The notes beneath the pieces were generated by a model. The model saw only the letters and a list, made by a program, of their open reading frames with translations. It searched no databases and had not been told where the DNA came from. Shown in pieces: positions 10,376-22,606 of a DNA stretch of 64,000 nt. Position 1 is the stretch's first letter. Every line of letters begins with the position of its first letter. The position numbers were made by a program, and so were the translations under genes. The DNA is taken from assembly GCF_040954645.1 (NCBI RefSeq), contig NC_092806.1:136423697-136487696 (forward strand), read 5' to 3'. This DNA comes from Diabrotica undecimpunctata (Eukaryota; Arthropoda; Insecta; Coleoptera; Chrysomelidae).

Positions 10376-10818
10376 CAATGTTCACAAAAGTTTTCGCCAC
10401 CCCATATTAAAAAAAGAGAGAAATTGGTCAATATTTGACGGAGATTTGACACATTTTTTCAAGCGCCGGGGATTTGAAGTCCCAAATTTTTTCTCACTAC
10501 GCCGAAAACATAGGAGAAGAGTTCTACCATTACCGAGAAAATTCGGCTACTCGAAAAAACAGTCAATTTTACTATAAATAGTGATTTTTGTAATTATATC
10601 GGCAAAATATAGGCCTTTATCTATTGAATGGCACTGATTTTAATTCTTTAATTTTAATTATTTTTAATAAAAATAATCAAAAACACAATTTTTGCACCTT
10701 AAAAGTGCCATAAAAATATTATAACTACCACTTTGGAGGTTCAAACTCTTGCACGTTACTCCAGGCATTGTCCTTCATAACGCTGTGCTTGTTTTAAAAA
10801 TTTACTAATTTAGTGCTC
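10376..10818. other. Non-coding stretch
   Basis: A 100-codon frame overlaps this stretch but begins inside the antisense RT relic and shows no family features. Otherwise AT-rich. Confidence 0.45.
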
Positions 10819-10830
10819 AAAATCAATAAT

Positions 10831-12435
10831 ACCAGAATTGGCCCGAACCAAAGCAAATAGATGAGAATATCAAGCCAACTTCCCCAAAAAAAGTAGCTGA
10901 GTTAATTAAAGAACAAATCGACCCAAATAAAGCACCGGGTTATGACCTCATTACCGGAAGACTGCTAAAAAATCTACCAAGAAAAGCTATCGTAAAATTA
11001 ACAAATTGAATAAGTGCTGCCTTTAGACTACAATATGTTCCAGATTTATGGAAGATAGCTGAGGTGATCATGATACCAAAGCCTGGGAAACCCCCCAATG
11101 AGGTGACATCATATAGACCAATATCACTCCTACCTGTGATGTCCAAGGTGTTTGAAAAACTCCTCCTGCGAAGAATCCTACCAATAATTGAAGAAAAGAA
11201 AATAATTCCAGATCATCAATTTGGATTTAGAAATAAGCATTCGACAATTGACCAGGTGCATAGAATAACTGCTATAATTGAAAGATCATTAGAGAAAATA
11301 AAAGTCTGTTCTGCAACCTTCCTAGATGTGGCACAGGCGTTTGATAAAGTCTGGCATAAGGGTTTGATACATAAACTTAAATCATTCATGCCTAAACAAT
11401 ATTCAAATATATTACAATCATATCTAGCGAACAGACATTTTAGAGTTAAACAAGAAGATGCATACACTGATCTCAAGGATATTGAAGCAGGTGTTCCACA
11501 AGGGAGTGTATTGGGTTCAGTCCTATACCTAATATACACGTGTGATATACCTGAACTAGAAGACGACACCATAGCTACCTTAGCAGATGACACTGCTGTC
11601 TTAGCTGTAAGTGACACCGTCGAAGAAGCTACAGAAAAACTTCAAAATTCAATAAATAAAATCCATGAATGGACCAAAAAATGGAAAATTAAGCTGAATG
11701 AGAATAAATCAGTCCATATAAATTTTACCAATAAGAGAATTAATAATATTCCAATTAGAATAAACGATGTCCAAGTGCCTATTGCAACATCAGCAAAGTA
11801 AGCTCACGTGAAAAAGAAAAAAGAAGAACTAGGCATCCGCTTCAAGAAAATGTATTGGTTAATGGGAAGACATTCCTTTCTATCCATAAATAATAAACTC
11901 CTAATCTATAAACAAATACTGAGACCAGTATGGACCTATGGCTGCCAACTCTGGGGCTGTGCCAAGCCTAGTAACATCAAAGTAATCCAGATATTCCAGA
12001 ATAAAGTGCTGAGGAACATCGTAGATGCGCCTTGGTACGTTAGGAACAACGACCTTCACAGGGACCTCAAGATGGAAGACGTCAATCAGATAATCAAGAA
12101 ATTTGCAGGGAGCCATGAACAACGACTCCATCATCATGTAAACGTCGAGGCTATCCAGCCCATCGATAATACGAACCTAGAGAGAAGGCTCAAAAGAACA
12201 AAGCCTTTTGAACTGGTGTAATGAGTGAGTGAAAAGCAGAGTAAAGTGTTGTGCGAGTATACATGCTAAATTTAATGCTAGTTATTAGAAATAATAGGAA
12301 AGATACTAGTGAGTAGACACCTAATTTTAAGATTTCATTAGTAATTTAAGTTAGAAACAAATTGATAATTGGTCTTACTGACCAGATTTTAATGTAAGTA
12401 CACTTCTGTGTCTTTAGCAAAAAAAAAAAGAAAAA
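10831..12435 (+). mobile_element. 5'-truncated jockey-clade LINE with poly(A) and TSD
   Basis: The element runs from 10831 to an A-rich tail at 12419-12435. The 12-bp word AAAATCAATAAT occurs immediately before it (10819-10830) and after the tail (12436-12447), a target-site duplication partly merged with the poly(A). The 3' UTR (12222-12418) is nearly identical to the second copy at 33132-33566. Confidence 0.85.
10840..12221 (+). pseudogene. jockey ORF2: reverse transcriptase and C-terminus
   Basis: One colinear reading frame with few lesions. ELIKEQIDPNKAPGYDLI, WKIAEVIMIPKPGK, YRPISLLPVMSK, HQFGFRNKHSTIDQVHR, DVAQAFDKVWHKGL, VPQGSVLG, and LADDTAVLA (the FADD box with Leu for Phe; both Asp kept). 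Near 11800 a stop (TAA) falls at the site of a short deletion where YLGMTLD would be expected. The C-terminus follows (MYWLMGR, KVLRNIVDAPWYVRN, LERRLKRTKPFELV). An earlier stop interrupts at about 11008. The jockey clade is recalled from the PISLLP...TKPFELV pattern. Confidence 0.85.
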
Positions 12436-12447
12436 AAAATCAATAAT

Positions 12448-13349
12448 TTTTATTTCTTCAGCTTGGACTAATATTTCTAGCAGACATTGTACAACTGATG
12501 CAACAACAACAGCTTTCGAACGATATTTCCCAATTAGTGTTACATTTTTTAAATTCGTTTTGTAAAAGCTACTAACTCCACTTCAAATGTTATACAATAT
12601 AATGATTGTGTCTAGTCCCACAAATGGTATAAATTAGCTATCCTAGAAGTAAAGAGTAATAGGCTGGTTATGCATAATAATAAGTCGTGATGAATTGAGC
12701 TCGATCTGGTTCGCAATAATTTCACAGCATACTCATACAAAGTTCCTCGCATTAATATAACTCAAAAAATAGAACATGGTAACTAATATAAACGGCCTAG
12801 AGACTACAATGCTAAAGTTTCAAACACAAAATTCAATAAATTATCTTTGAATCTACATTACAAATTTTAAAGCACAGCTTTCCAACCGACGCTTCACGGA
12901 CCGAAAGTTGTTTGACTCTTGGGAGTGGACTGGGGGAGATCCTGGAGTACATACAGAAAAGTTACCTATAAATAAATATTTTAAAAGCAATAAAGGAAAA
13001 AGTAGAAAGCGGTGTTATGTATATTTGTTTTTCTTTATTTTATTTACATTTTGTTATCAATTATAACAATAAGTAAATTTAGTGTCAATTTTTTTGCTAT
13101 GTCATGCAGAAATTCTGTCCATTAAGAGATTAATGATTTAATATAACGATTAACAGCCGAAGTAAATAATGTATTGGCTATTTAAACCTGACTATTAAGT
13201 TTGTGACTAAGCACCCGTGGACCAACTGAGGGCATGGTATAGGGCAGCAGCTATGTCATTACTGCATCAAGGCTGCAGTGGAATGATTTCTGCTGTTGGC
13301 TTGCTCACAAGAGGAAACCATCTAATTTTCTTCACGAGAGTACACTCCA
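12448..13349. other. Non-coding stretch
   Basis: Nothing identifiable. It separates the jockey copy from the RTE relic. Confidence 0.5.
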
Positions 13350-14732
13350 AATGAATGAATCCTCCTCCTCCTCTATCCTTTATCCTTTGTAAGGATGTGG
13401 TGACGTTATGGTATTTGAGGAATGGTTGCTATCCATTCTTCTCTCTCTCTGTACTCAGACAGAGAGTAACCGGTAGCGCACTTTATTTGGTCTGATTATC
13501 GGAATGGCGATCTTCCTCGAGTTCTTTTGCCATCCACTTTGCCCTCAACCACCAACCTCTCCATGCCTTCCATTTGTCCTCTTCCTTGTCAAAGTACCAT
13601 TATACATTTTGGTTGATGGTTGTGGTAAGCCTAGTATTGATGTCGAGTTTTGTCAATATTAAGACATTTGTGTGATATGCTGTCCAGGGTATGCGCATCA
13701 TTTCAAAGGCCATTATACGTCCTGAGTCGGACTTTTTAATGGTCCAAGTTTCTAACACATAGGTAGCGATAGGAAAGATAAGCGTCCGTACCAGGCGCAG
13801 TTTCGTGTTCCTGGTTATGTCCGTAACTTTCCAGATTTTAGTAAGTTTGACCGTTGCTGATTTGGCCATTGTAAGGCGTCGACGTATCTCTTTTTCGCAT
13901 CCACCATTGTTTGTTATAACAGAACCTAAGTAATTGAAACGGCTTACCAATTCAAACCCCGCTACGTTTCGTATTTCCGGATGGTTATTTCTAATTCGAT
14001 CGATTATCATTACCTTGGTCTTCTGTACATAATTTTAAGTCCATATTCACGACTAATAGTATCTAGTCTGCTCATGATGTATTCAAGGTCATTTGTTGAT
14101 GATGCTAGTACTAAAGTGTCAGTATAGCGGAGATTGCTGATTTTTCGGCCTCCGACTGATATTCCTCCTTGCCATGCGTCGAATACAATGCGCATGATGT
14201 TTTCGCTGTATATATCGAATAACGTGGGAGAGATAATACATCCTTGACGAACACCGGCTTTTAGTTTAAAATTATCGGAGTATATGTTGTTGAACTCATG
14301 GCTGAAAGACCTGAGGAGATGGTTCGACCGCTCATCCGCAGAGATCTTTCGCGCAGCAGTTTCTAAAACTACAATTGCCATTTGGACCGCTAACCTTCGA
14401 AAGGAGACGGCACCATGAGAAGATGTTGTTGACTCTTACGTTTACTCTGTTGTTGATATACAGTTGTTTCAATAGGTATATTAGATGTTCGGGGTACCCA
14501 TTTCTCTCAGTATTCCCCTCCTTTTATGCCATTTTACATTATTGAACGCTTTCGAGTAGTCGACGAAGCACGAATGTGTTTCTAGATTAAATTCTCTAGA
14601 TTTTTCTATAATTTGTCTGAGATTGAGAATTTGTTCTCGTGTACCTCCTCCAGGGACAAATGCACATTGTTCTTGTGGGATCTGTGGTAAAAGTATTGAT
14701 TTTAATCTAAATGAATGAATAGCGTAACACAA
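13350..14732 (-). pseudogene. RTE-like LINE ORF2 pseudogene (RT and C-terminus)
   Basis: On the minus strand from 14732: IPQEQCAFVPGGGTREQIL, THSCFVDYSKAFNNVKW, then after a 129-bp insertion FKLKAGVRQGCIISPTLF, KISNLRYTDTLVLASS (the YADD box reads YTDT, so catalysis is lost), FELVSRFNYLGSVITNNGG, TRNTKLRLVRTLIFPIATY, and a C-terminus with GKRTRGRSPF. A frameshift at about 14010 and a deletion in the FEMW...LLRIPWTAY region add to the damage. It ends near 13360 at an AGG-rich tail. Confidence 0.8.
14294..14422 (+). mobile_element. 129-bp 5'-truncated RTE 3' end inserted in RTE
   Basis: The plus strand encodes SWLKDLRRWF, IFRAAVSK, WTANLRKETAP, then stop: the extreme C-terminus of an RTE ORF (compare SWLKNLREWY in the intact copy at 59.7 kb). 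It interrupts the antisense RTE between the LYINNRV region and FKLKAG. ATGTTGTTGA flanks both sides (14284-14293 and 14423-14432). Confidence 0.8.
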
Positions 14733-14755
14733 AAAGGAGATATGCCATACGAACT

Positions 14756-15071
14756 CCGCAAAATATTTGTATCAGCTCTTTGATGAGCCAGATGTCATAA
14801 CGTTCATTAAAACACAGCGACTTAGATGGGCTGGACACATAATACGAATGCCAGAAAATACGATTGCTAAAAAGCTAACCACAGGAACACCTGTAGGAAG
14901 AAGAAGCAAAGGCCGACCGCGAATTAGGTGGTTTGATGGAGTTGAAACCGACTTACGGATATTAAAAATCAGAAGATGGCAACATGTTGCCAGAAACCGA
15001 ACAGAATGGCGACGAATCTTAGAGCAGGCCAAGATCCACAGAGGATTATCGAGCCAAAGATGATGATGATG
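14756..15071 (+). mobile_element. 5'-truncated LINE 3' end with 14-bp TSD
   Basis: The C-terminal ORF2 piece (14767-15063) reads LYQLFDEPDVITFIKTQRLR, WAGHIIRMPENT, GRRSKGRPRIRWFDGVETD, EQAKIHRGLSSQ, then stop, followed by a (GAT)n tail. The word ATGCCATACGAACT lies directly before (14742-14755) and after (15072-15085), giving a clear insertion. Same broad type as the 27.9-28.7 kb copy. Confidence 0.85.
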
Positions 15072-15085
15072 ATGCCATACGAACT

Positions 15086-15470
15086 AGATGGCGACCGGTG
15101 TTGTCCTGATTCCGAGTCAGACAGTGTGAAATGGGTCACTGAAAATTAGAGCGAGCAAGGAAACTACTTGTGGTAAATGAAAGTCTGGAAGAAAAAGCCA
15201 AAAACAGACGCTTCAGAGTAGAAAATTGATGAATATAGAGACATGGAATTTCAGAGATCTTCTCCAAACTGGAAAACTTCACATAGTAGAGAAAGAGCTA
15301 ATAAGGCAAAATATAAACATATTTAATCTAGAGGAAACACACTAGAGAGATAAACGACATTTTAAAACAAAAAATCATACTATCTATGTATCAGGATCTG
15401 AAAACACAGGATACAATGGAGTAGCCATACTTATAAACAATAGAAAATCGAAACAGTAAACGATAGACTC
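15086..15470 (+). pseudogene. LINE endonuclease N-terminus (RTE-like)
   Basis: The plus strand encodes ETWNFRDLLQTGKLHIVEKE (equivalent to the GTWNVRSL motif), LIRQNINIFNLEETH (catalytic Glu), a stop, then FKTKNHTIYVSGSENTGYNG and VAILINN before decay. Only the first third of the EEP domain remains. It lies head-to-head with the minus-strand RTE and right after the TSD of the preceding insertion, which therefore hit its upstream part. Confidence 0.7.
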
Positions 15471-15513
15471 ATAAAAATATTTTAGAAGCAAAACCAGAAA
15501 ATTTGGTTTCTTG

Positions 15514-15554
15514 CGAATTGGTTCCTTGTACTTTTAATACAAGAAACCAATTCG
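15514..15554. repeat. 17-bp stem-loop
   Basis: Arms 15514-15530 and 15538-15554 are inverted copies with a single mismatch around a 7-nt loop (CTTTTAA). Confidence 0.75.
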
Positions 15555-15559
15555 GCAAA

Positions 15560-17713
15560 GATTTTTGCTAAGATGAGGAGGTATGTTGTGGAAAGCAACT
15601 TTTAGATTCACCGTATCTCTCTTACATCTTTAGCATCGTCTGTTTTGCCTTGCAAATTTATAGAAAGCACAGATTAAAGCAAAAATTTGAATTTTGGTTT
15701 TTTTCAATCATAGGCTTTTTAGTTTGTAGTATTTCTATTTTACCCCGTATATATTAAAACACCGAATAATATTCTCAATCGTTTTGCTTCGCTTTGTAGC
15801 AATTTTAACAATCATTATAAATCAAAATTTTTTAATTTTGATCAACATTACTTACAATGAGTTTAACGTTTTAACAAAACAGAATTTAAAATTTTGGTTA
15901 TGTATCAAATGACAGAAAAGGATAATACTGACCAAAGGATACGAAATGAAATATCAAACTTTTCTGAATTATTAATTAGTTATAAAAGTCAACTTTATTT
16001 AAAAAAAAACTAAGATATGACAATTAGCAGATCCATAAAACTTATATTTATTTATAATTTTTTAATTTGTTATGAAAGCAAATCTTAGTATAATAACAAG
16101 GAATGTTTATTTTACTTAGAAAAATTTACCAAAAACTACTTTGCTTCATTGGCCGTGTATTTCTTTTTAAGGTATTAAGAAAGTTTACTGCCTTGGAATT
16201 GGATAAAAAATAAACACACTGTCCCACACAAACTTCAAATAATCTGGGTTGACCCATGAAGACACAAAATGGACAAATCCTGAGGAGGTCAATCATCAAA
16301 TTGGGTTTCAGGTTATCCTGATGATAACCATATGTATTCTTCAAAACTTGGCAGCTTATTTTTACTTAAAACTATTACTTAAAACCATGAAACCTTGGAA
16401 ACGCTGTTTTTCAAACCCCGTGGCACAGAATACAGCAACAGGCCGGTGATAATCTCACTTTACAAATACGGCCAAATAGCATTTTGAGATTACATTCACC
16501 TCCTTCTAACTCGTAGAATTAAACAAAAAATTTTGCCGGTTTTTTTTTTGAAACTACTACTGAAAAAGATCTTGCCCATTCCGAACCCAATCTGCTTCCA
16601 GTACATTTTACACTTTTTAGCGAAGCAAAAAGAGCGCCAATGTAAGGTTTGTTGATAAATTTGTATAATTTTATTTGTTGTAACTGTTTATGTGAAATAA
16701 TAATAAACATGTAATGTTTCTCTTCAAACCAGGAGTTTAAAATTATTTATTTTAAAAAGATTTTCACCCTTAAATTTTTTTAGGTAAAAAAGCCTTTCTT
16801 TGTAACCAGCAATGGGATTTTTTTTAAACGGCGCCCATTTTTAATAGTTTAGGAATCGTTTTGTGTGTTATAGTCCAAGAAATCTCTGTAAGTATTTTTT
16901 TGGTTTCTTTATTGTAGTTAGTTTCTCCAGTCCCTCAAATAAAGAAACCTTTATCCCCGACCTAGCTCTCCAACCAAAACACGCGTAGCCATTCGCCAAC
17001 GTTTCAATTTATTTGCTTACCCTATCTCAAAACCTCTCTGCTTACTTGTTCAGTCACACTTTTCAATCCCCAATACGTAAAATTATAATTGTTACACTAT
17101 TTTTTAATCTTTTTATCAGAAACAACCTGTTTATTCATGTATTTGTCTAATCTGCATTTTAGGATTCTGATGAGTACCCTAAAGGCTACATCTAGGAGAG
17201 TAAATTCACTGTGATTCTCCCCCTTTATTACACTTTCATTTTTATGGATGAGACATTTTATTGTCTTTCTTTATATGTCCGGTATGAAGAGACATATAGC
17301 ATATTTATTATACAAGTTATAAGCAATTCTCCTCCATATTTAATTACCTTCTGTGGGAATGTAAGTCGTTCCTGCACTTTTATTGCTCTTCGTACTTTTT
17401 ATGACATCTCTTAAAGTTCTTTAATTTTAATTTAAAAGTACTTTAAATTAAATCAAGGCTGTCTGAAACGACTGTCATAAATAGGTGTTAGGTAATTTGA
17501 TTACGTGAAATAAAATCAAAAGTACACAGGATATTTATAACAGCGGTTAATTGATATTTCAATAAAATAATTATTATAACAGATTACGACACCAAAATTC
17601 TCCTGTTGGCAACACGACTTCTTGATTACATAATTATTGACAGAAACTTTCGTTAGATGTAACTCTTTATTTTTCTATTAACTCTCCTTGGAAACTTTAG
17701 TAAATGGCTTCAA

Positions 17714-17717
<4 letters not shown>
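15560..17717. other. AT-rich non-coding stretch
   Basis: Open frames near 16126-16449 and 17211-17414 show no recognisable family. No RNA gene or transposon end was identified. Confidence 0.45.

Positions 17718-17795
<78 letters not shown>
17718..17795. repeat. (TA)n microsatellite
   Basis: Uninterrupted TA dinucleotide tract of about 78 bp. I see no adjacent LINE end here. Confidence 0.95.
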
Positions 17796-17797
<2 letters not shown>

Positions 17798-19118
17798 CAT
17801 ACTTTTTCTTTCCCAACCAAAGAAAAAAATAAATAAAAAGATCCATCGGAATAAAATTTTAAGACATCATTATAAACAAGATGTATATAGTATTTTAAGA
17901 TAAGATTTAGTGTAGATAAGAATAGAAATTTTTAGAAACGACCTTTTTCCGTTTCAAACAAAATTATCAAAAAACCTTTGTTTAGAATTAGAAGACATTT
18001 TACCTGTAAGTTAATCTTTTCATTGTTTGTATAGTCGAGTATTAAATGACCATATTCTAATCTTTTGAAATATGTATAAATTATGTATTGACAAAACCAA
18101 TTTTAAAGTAAGCTATTTAGTTTTTCTCTGAAACCGAAATTAGGCTTTTCCAAAATCATGGTAAACACAATTTGAGCTTTTGATTGGACGGTCGTTTTTA
18201 AATGGGAATTTGTGAGCCGATCATGAGACCAGAGGAGTTAGTGATATTTTGGTCATCAAAAGGAAAGAGTCGTTTGTCTCAAGATAGGGTTTGGTTCGTG
18301 AGTTTGGATACCGGCGTAACGAAAAGAAGTGAATAGTTTGCAGAAGGAGATAACAAGTAGATTAAAAGAGGTCCTTGTATCTACCGTGGGCATTTTATAA
18401 AGTATATGTGAAAGTATTCTTACGGCATCAAGATGACAAAAGGAGGTCCTGGCGTCATAAATAAGTAGCTGAGTTTGAAGAAGTGAATCAGGTGTTTTTT
18501 GTGTAGTCTGCAGGATGTTTGCAGAGACGTTAAGAAGGAGCCGAGGTGCCAAAGAGGAGAGATCACATCGTTGAGGAGACCGGACTTTTCTGGGTATGTT
18601 CCAACATACAACTCAAGAAGAAAATAAGCTGTAAGTGTTTGTACAATTGAATTTTATATCTGTGAAGGATCGGTTTGACATCATGGTCATTAGCATTCAA
18701 ATTTAAGAACTGAGGTTTTGTTAGGCTAATCAAAAGTTTAAAGTTTTGTTGTTTCTTGTTTCAAGTAAAGAAAATTTTAAGTAAAATTGGTTTTCACGTA
18801 ATATAAATGTATGTAGCTTTATAATCTTATTATTATAAAAATTTGATTTATTTTCTTGTATGCTGATTGATAAGATAACGACAGAATTTAATAATTGTTT
18901 TATTCGTTCATATAAAATAAAGAAACGTAAATCTTTGTAATATAATATATTTGTATGCTTATCCTTTCTTCTCTATCCCGATAAAAGACAACTAAAAAAT
19001 CTTTTGAATCCATCGAACACAGGTAATATAAGGATTATTTTACTTTTGATAACAAATAAGTTATAATTCTTTTTTATTGGCTCAATAAACTAAGATTAAA
19101 GTCAAAATAAACAATCAT

Positions 19119-19122
<4 letters not shown>
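17796..19122. other. Non-coding or unrecognised stretch
   Basis: A less AT-rich block at 18180-18620 has overlapping minus-strand frames (98 and 63 codons) whose translations resemble nothing I know. It may be a piece of an unidentified element. Confidence 0.4.

Positions 19123-19181
<59 letters not shown>
19123..19181. repeat. (TA)n tract at a LINE 3' end
   Basis: The TA tract abuts the 3' end of the minus-strand LINE ending at 19182, in the place of its tail. Confidence 0.9.
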
Positions 19182-19186
<5 letters not shown>

Positions 19187-20310
19187 TCAGGGATTCTATA
19201 GTATTCACTGCCTTCCCTCGCTTAACCGTTTTCATCTCTCTGTTGTCCCATTCTCCATCGTTTAGGCCTCTCTTACTCATGGCGTCGTCTACTTCGTTCC
19301 TCCAGGATTTTCTTTGCTTTATTTCGTCATTACTTCTCCTATCAATTCTTGTTCCTCTGCAGCATCTTCGCAGGCATTCCATCTCTGTTGCTACTATCTT
19401 ACTGCTGTTTTCTTGTTTATGATCCAATTTTCAGCCCCATATGTCATAATACTTCGCACTAATGTTTTATAAATCTGTGTTTTTGTCTTCATATTTAGGT
19501 GTCTATCCCACCATAGTGAGTTAAGTTGTCGGATTGCTGTTCTTGTTTGTCCTAATCTTTGTGTAATTTCTTCCTCTGTTGTTGCCTTTTTCGCGATAAT
19601 AAACCCCAAGTATTGTTACGTTGTCATCAATCTGTAGATCTTCTCTGTCTTCTTCACTTGTAGATAGGTACTCTGTTTTTGGGAGGTTAATATCTAGCCA
19701 GTCTTGGTATATTCTTCTTGTAGTTTCTTCATCATGTAGCTGAGGTCGTCTTGGTTTTGCGCAATTACTACTTGATCGTCTGCAAAGCTTAACGTATATA
19801 GGTATTCGTTCCGTACCGGTACTCCTATGCCTTCGCATTTTCTTTTTCGTGTAGTCAAGGCTTTTTCTTACTATATTTTGAATAGGGTTGGAGATGTAGA
19901 ACAATCCTGCAGGAGCCCTCTTGTTGTGGTGAAGTCTCCTATGATTCTTGTTCCCATTTGAATGGACACTTTATTTTCTTTATACAGAGCTTTTGTAGCT
20001 TCTATGAGTTCCGTTTGTATTTCTAATTTGTACGTTGCCTCCCATAGTTCTGACCTTGGTACAGAGTCATACGCCTTTCTCAAGTCCACAAATGCCAAAT
20101 GTATATCTCTATTTTTTGCTTTTTTCTTTTCCAACAGTTGTTTTAGTGTGTATATGTGGTCTATGCATGATCTTCATGCCGTGAAGCCTGCCTGATTTTC
20201 CCCGATTTTGCCTTTTATCTTTTCTCGCAGTATCTTCCCATATAATCTTCCTATTGATGATATTACGCTTATTCCTCTGTAGTTTTCGCATCGCATCACA
20301 TTTCCTTTAC
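19182..20310 (-). pseudogene. LINE (family A) RT pseudogene, copy 2
   Basis: From 20310 down: CENYRGISVISSIGRLYGKI, GENQAGFTA, a stop, HLAFVDLRKAYDSVP, GLLQDCSTSPTLFKI, then LSFADDQVVIA (catalytic FADD intact), TGLDINLPKTEYL, SLWWDRHLNMKTK, IMTYGAENW and a shortened C-terminus (KSWRNEVDDAMSKRGLNDGE). Several frameshifts and a C-terminal deletion are present. The 3' end runs into a (TA)n tract. Same family as 5.8-7.1 kb and 26.4-27.9 kb. Confidence 0.8.
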
Positions 20311-21599
20311 TAAATTTTGTAAATTTACGTTTGACTGTAAAATTATAAATGTGTAAATTGTTAGAGTATAATGATTTGTTTAAGACGTTTGTGAGGTATC
20401 CACTCAAAAATGGTATAAACGTGATAAATCTGAGGTCTTCCTGGCCACCCAATTTTACCTCTTCTTCCTATCCTATAATGTCTTGTAAAATTGTATTTAA
20501 GTAATTCGGCAAAGTGTGGTGATGTACCATCCTACTGAAACAAATGTCAATTTCACAACAAATATTTTTGAATGATAAATCATTATATCTAAGCAGTGAC
20601 CTGCAAAGGTGTTTATCTAGCTTTTTATCCAGCATCATTACTCTCTTTTCCTTTATCCTTATGCGGTTTCGACTGCCCTGATTATATTTTCTCTATTGCA
20701 CTTATGGACATGTCCTGTCTAAGCGTTTCCCCCGGTCTTCTTCAATCTTCTCCTTCTACTCCTCCCAGTAACTTGCAAATCAGCAATTCTTTATATTGAA
20801 CGATTAACTTCTCGACGTTCAACATGCCTAAACTAACTTGAACGTTTCTCTGTCATTTTGGCAATAATCGCTGTCACTCGTAGACTTCCGCTAATATACT
20901 TACTCTTAATTTTATCATTATTTTTCACTATACTCATCCATCTAAGCTTTATCATTTGGGCTAAAATATTCCTTCGGATATATGGAAAAGGTTCATAATG
21001 GTGTGGCAAGAGAAATGGGACGAGATGTGAAAGTTGGCGCAGTGGACGAAGTCGTTGATTCCTAATCTGAGATAGATGAACTGCAGGCACCAACGTTTGG
21101 ATTACTTCCTCACGCAGATGCTCATAGTACATGGTTGCTTCAGGGCATACCTTTACAGATTTGTAAAGACAGAAAGTGACAAATGCCGTAGTGAGAAAGT
21201 GCTAGAATGCGGGAGAATTATGTGTGACTGAGAGATCGGGTGAATGCCGTGTCGATGTTGGTGTCCGAACAACCTCTGCGCGCGATCTCGTATATCTCTT
21301 GGCCACGCTGGAGGAATCTTTTATAACCGAGGCTGGAAGTCGGATTTGCCCACCTTTTAGGACCAAGGTGTTTTTCGAACATTCGAACCAATTCCTCTCA
21401 GAAAAGACGGAAAAAAAATTCTACTGCATGCATCCCTATATATTTCCCCATTACTCTGTAATACCGATCCTAGATATAAAACTATTACTTTTCATAATTA
21501 TTTGACAATTTAAAGTTATCGTTTTATTTGTAGTGGTGTATCTTTCTATCTTGAAATGATCATTACAAATACTCTTTTTAACCTAGTAAGTTTTAAACC
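20311..21599. other. Unrecognised stretch
   Basis: Open frames at 20596-20799, 20833-21132 (minus) and 21224-21505 have mixed composition but no motif I can name. No transposon ends seen. Confidence 0.4.
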
Positions 21600-21765
21600 T
21601 TTTTCTTCAAGAGCTTGTCTTCACTGCTCCAGTTATCCAATCCAACACTATTGAGAATCCATAAGGACTAAGCACTGATCCCTGATGCAATCCTACTTTC
21701 ACGTTAAATTTATCAGTGTCTCCCATACATTGCCTATTTGTTACTCCCTCATAAATTGTAGCGTT
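21600..21765 (-). pseudogene. RT fragment (non-LTR), small
   Basis: The minus strand reads EGVTNRQCMGDTDKFNVKVG, LHQGSVLSPYGFSIVLDWI, the block just before the catalytic YADD of many insect non-LTR reverse transcriptases. Both sides are lost. Confidence 0.65.
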
Positions 21766-22112
21766 TCATTTTTCTAGTAATAACATCCTTAAAATTTTGA
21801 TTGTGCTGTACCTATTATATTTGTAGACTGTTTTTATTGCCTCTGACTACGTGTTATTTGTAGTTCCCATATGAGTAATTTAGTCTTTGTTTGGACTAAG
21901 TTAAAATGTCTGAGTATTTCTGCCGTGTAACCGATTTAGTATTATAAATACAGCTGCACTTTCCTTCCTGAAGTACCTATCAAAAGTGTTTTTATTAACG
22001 CTTGGTAAGTTGTCTGGCAAAAGGGTATATTTATAATACCCAAATTCGCAGATTTGATGCATAATAATTTTGTTCTCGCTGTGGCTGGAGCCATTGAGTA
22101 ACTAGTCTTTTA

Positions 22113-22235
22113 AATATAGAAGTTTATTTAAAAATCCTTTATAAAAGGTATAAAATTATATACCTATATATTATATACCTATTATTTTTAAATAAAACTT
22201 TTGTGATTCATGATATACAGCCAACAATAGAAACT
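22113..22235 (-). repeat. Terminal-repeat fragment shared with 30.2 kb (Penelope-like?)
   Basis: Contains ATCCTTTATAAAAGGTAT and, in the opposite sense, AAAACTTTTGTGATTCATGA then TATACAGCC. These words recur at 22483-22520 and, with changes, at 30225-30300. Shared with a block that also has a hammerhead-like core at 30.3 kb, so a Penelope-type terminal repeat is inferred. Confidence 0.45.
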
Positions 22236-22482
22236 TCATTTTTCATTTCAGAAATTGGATTTTAAATTGACGGTATGGTCAACTTGGCTCCCCACTACAT
22301 GGCGCTTAGTCTCTAAAAGATACACTCTGAAGCTGACTATTTTGTTCATCTCCCAATGTAATCCTTTATTTTGTAAAGTTAAAACACCAGGCAATGAACA
22401 GAAAGAAAATTTTAAAAAAGAAGATTTGTATTTCAGTAAGCTGAATTTTATAAACTGTAAACTTCATTATATAACTTCTATA

Positions 22483-22520
22483 AAGGATTTTATAATAAAA
22501 CTTTTGTAATTCATGGTATT
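22483..22520 (+). repeat. Second copy of the 22.2-kb terminal-repeat word
   Basis: AAAACTTTTGTAATTCATGG repeats the word at 22192-22215 in direct orientation about 300 bp away. The sequence between (22236-22480) has no recognised gene. Confidence 0.5.
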
Positions 22521-22606
22521 CATTTGGTATGGTATGGAATTTCATTTTCCTTGTGGATTTTAAATATAGGTTTTTTGGCGAAAACTCTCACGTTGCGGTA
22601 AGTCTT

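Noticed and set aside
10275..10577. 100-codon plus-strand frame
   Set aside because: Starts antisense to an RT relic and shows no recognisable motif.
11216..11617. 133-codon minus-strand frame
   Set aside because: Exact antisense shadow of jockey ORF2.
17688..17903. Frames with long Ile-Tyr repeats (also at 36473, 63509 and 63607)
   Set aside because: Translation of TA microsatellites.
18256..18611. Overlapping minus-strand frames in a less AT-rich block
   Set aside because: No motif recognised in any frame; listed only as unassigned.
20833..21132. 99-codon minus-strand frame
   Set aside because: Looks coding-like but matches no family I can name and has no supporting context.
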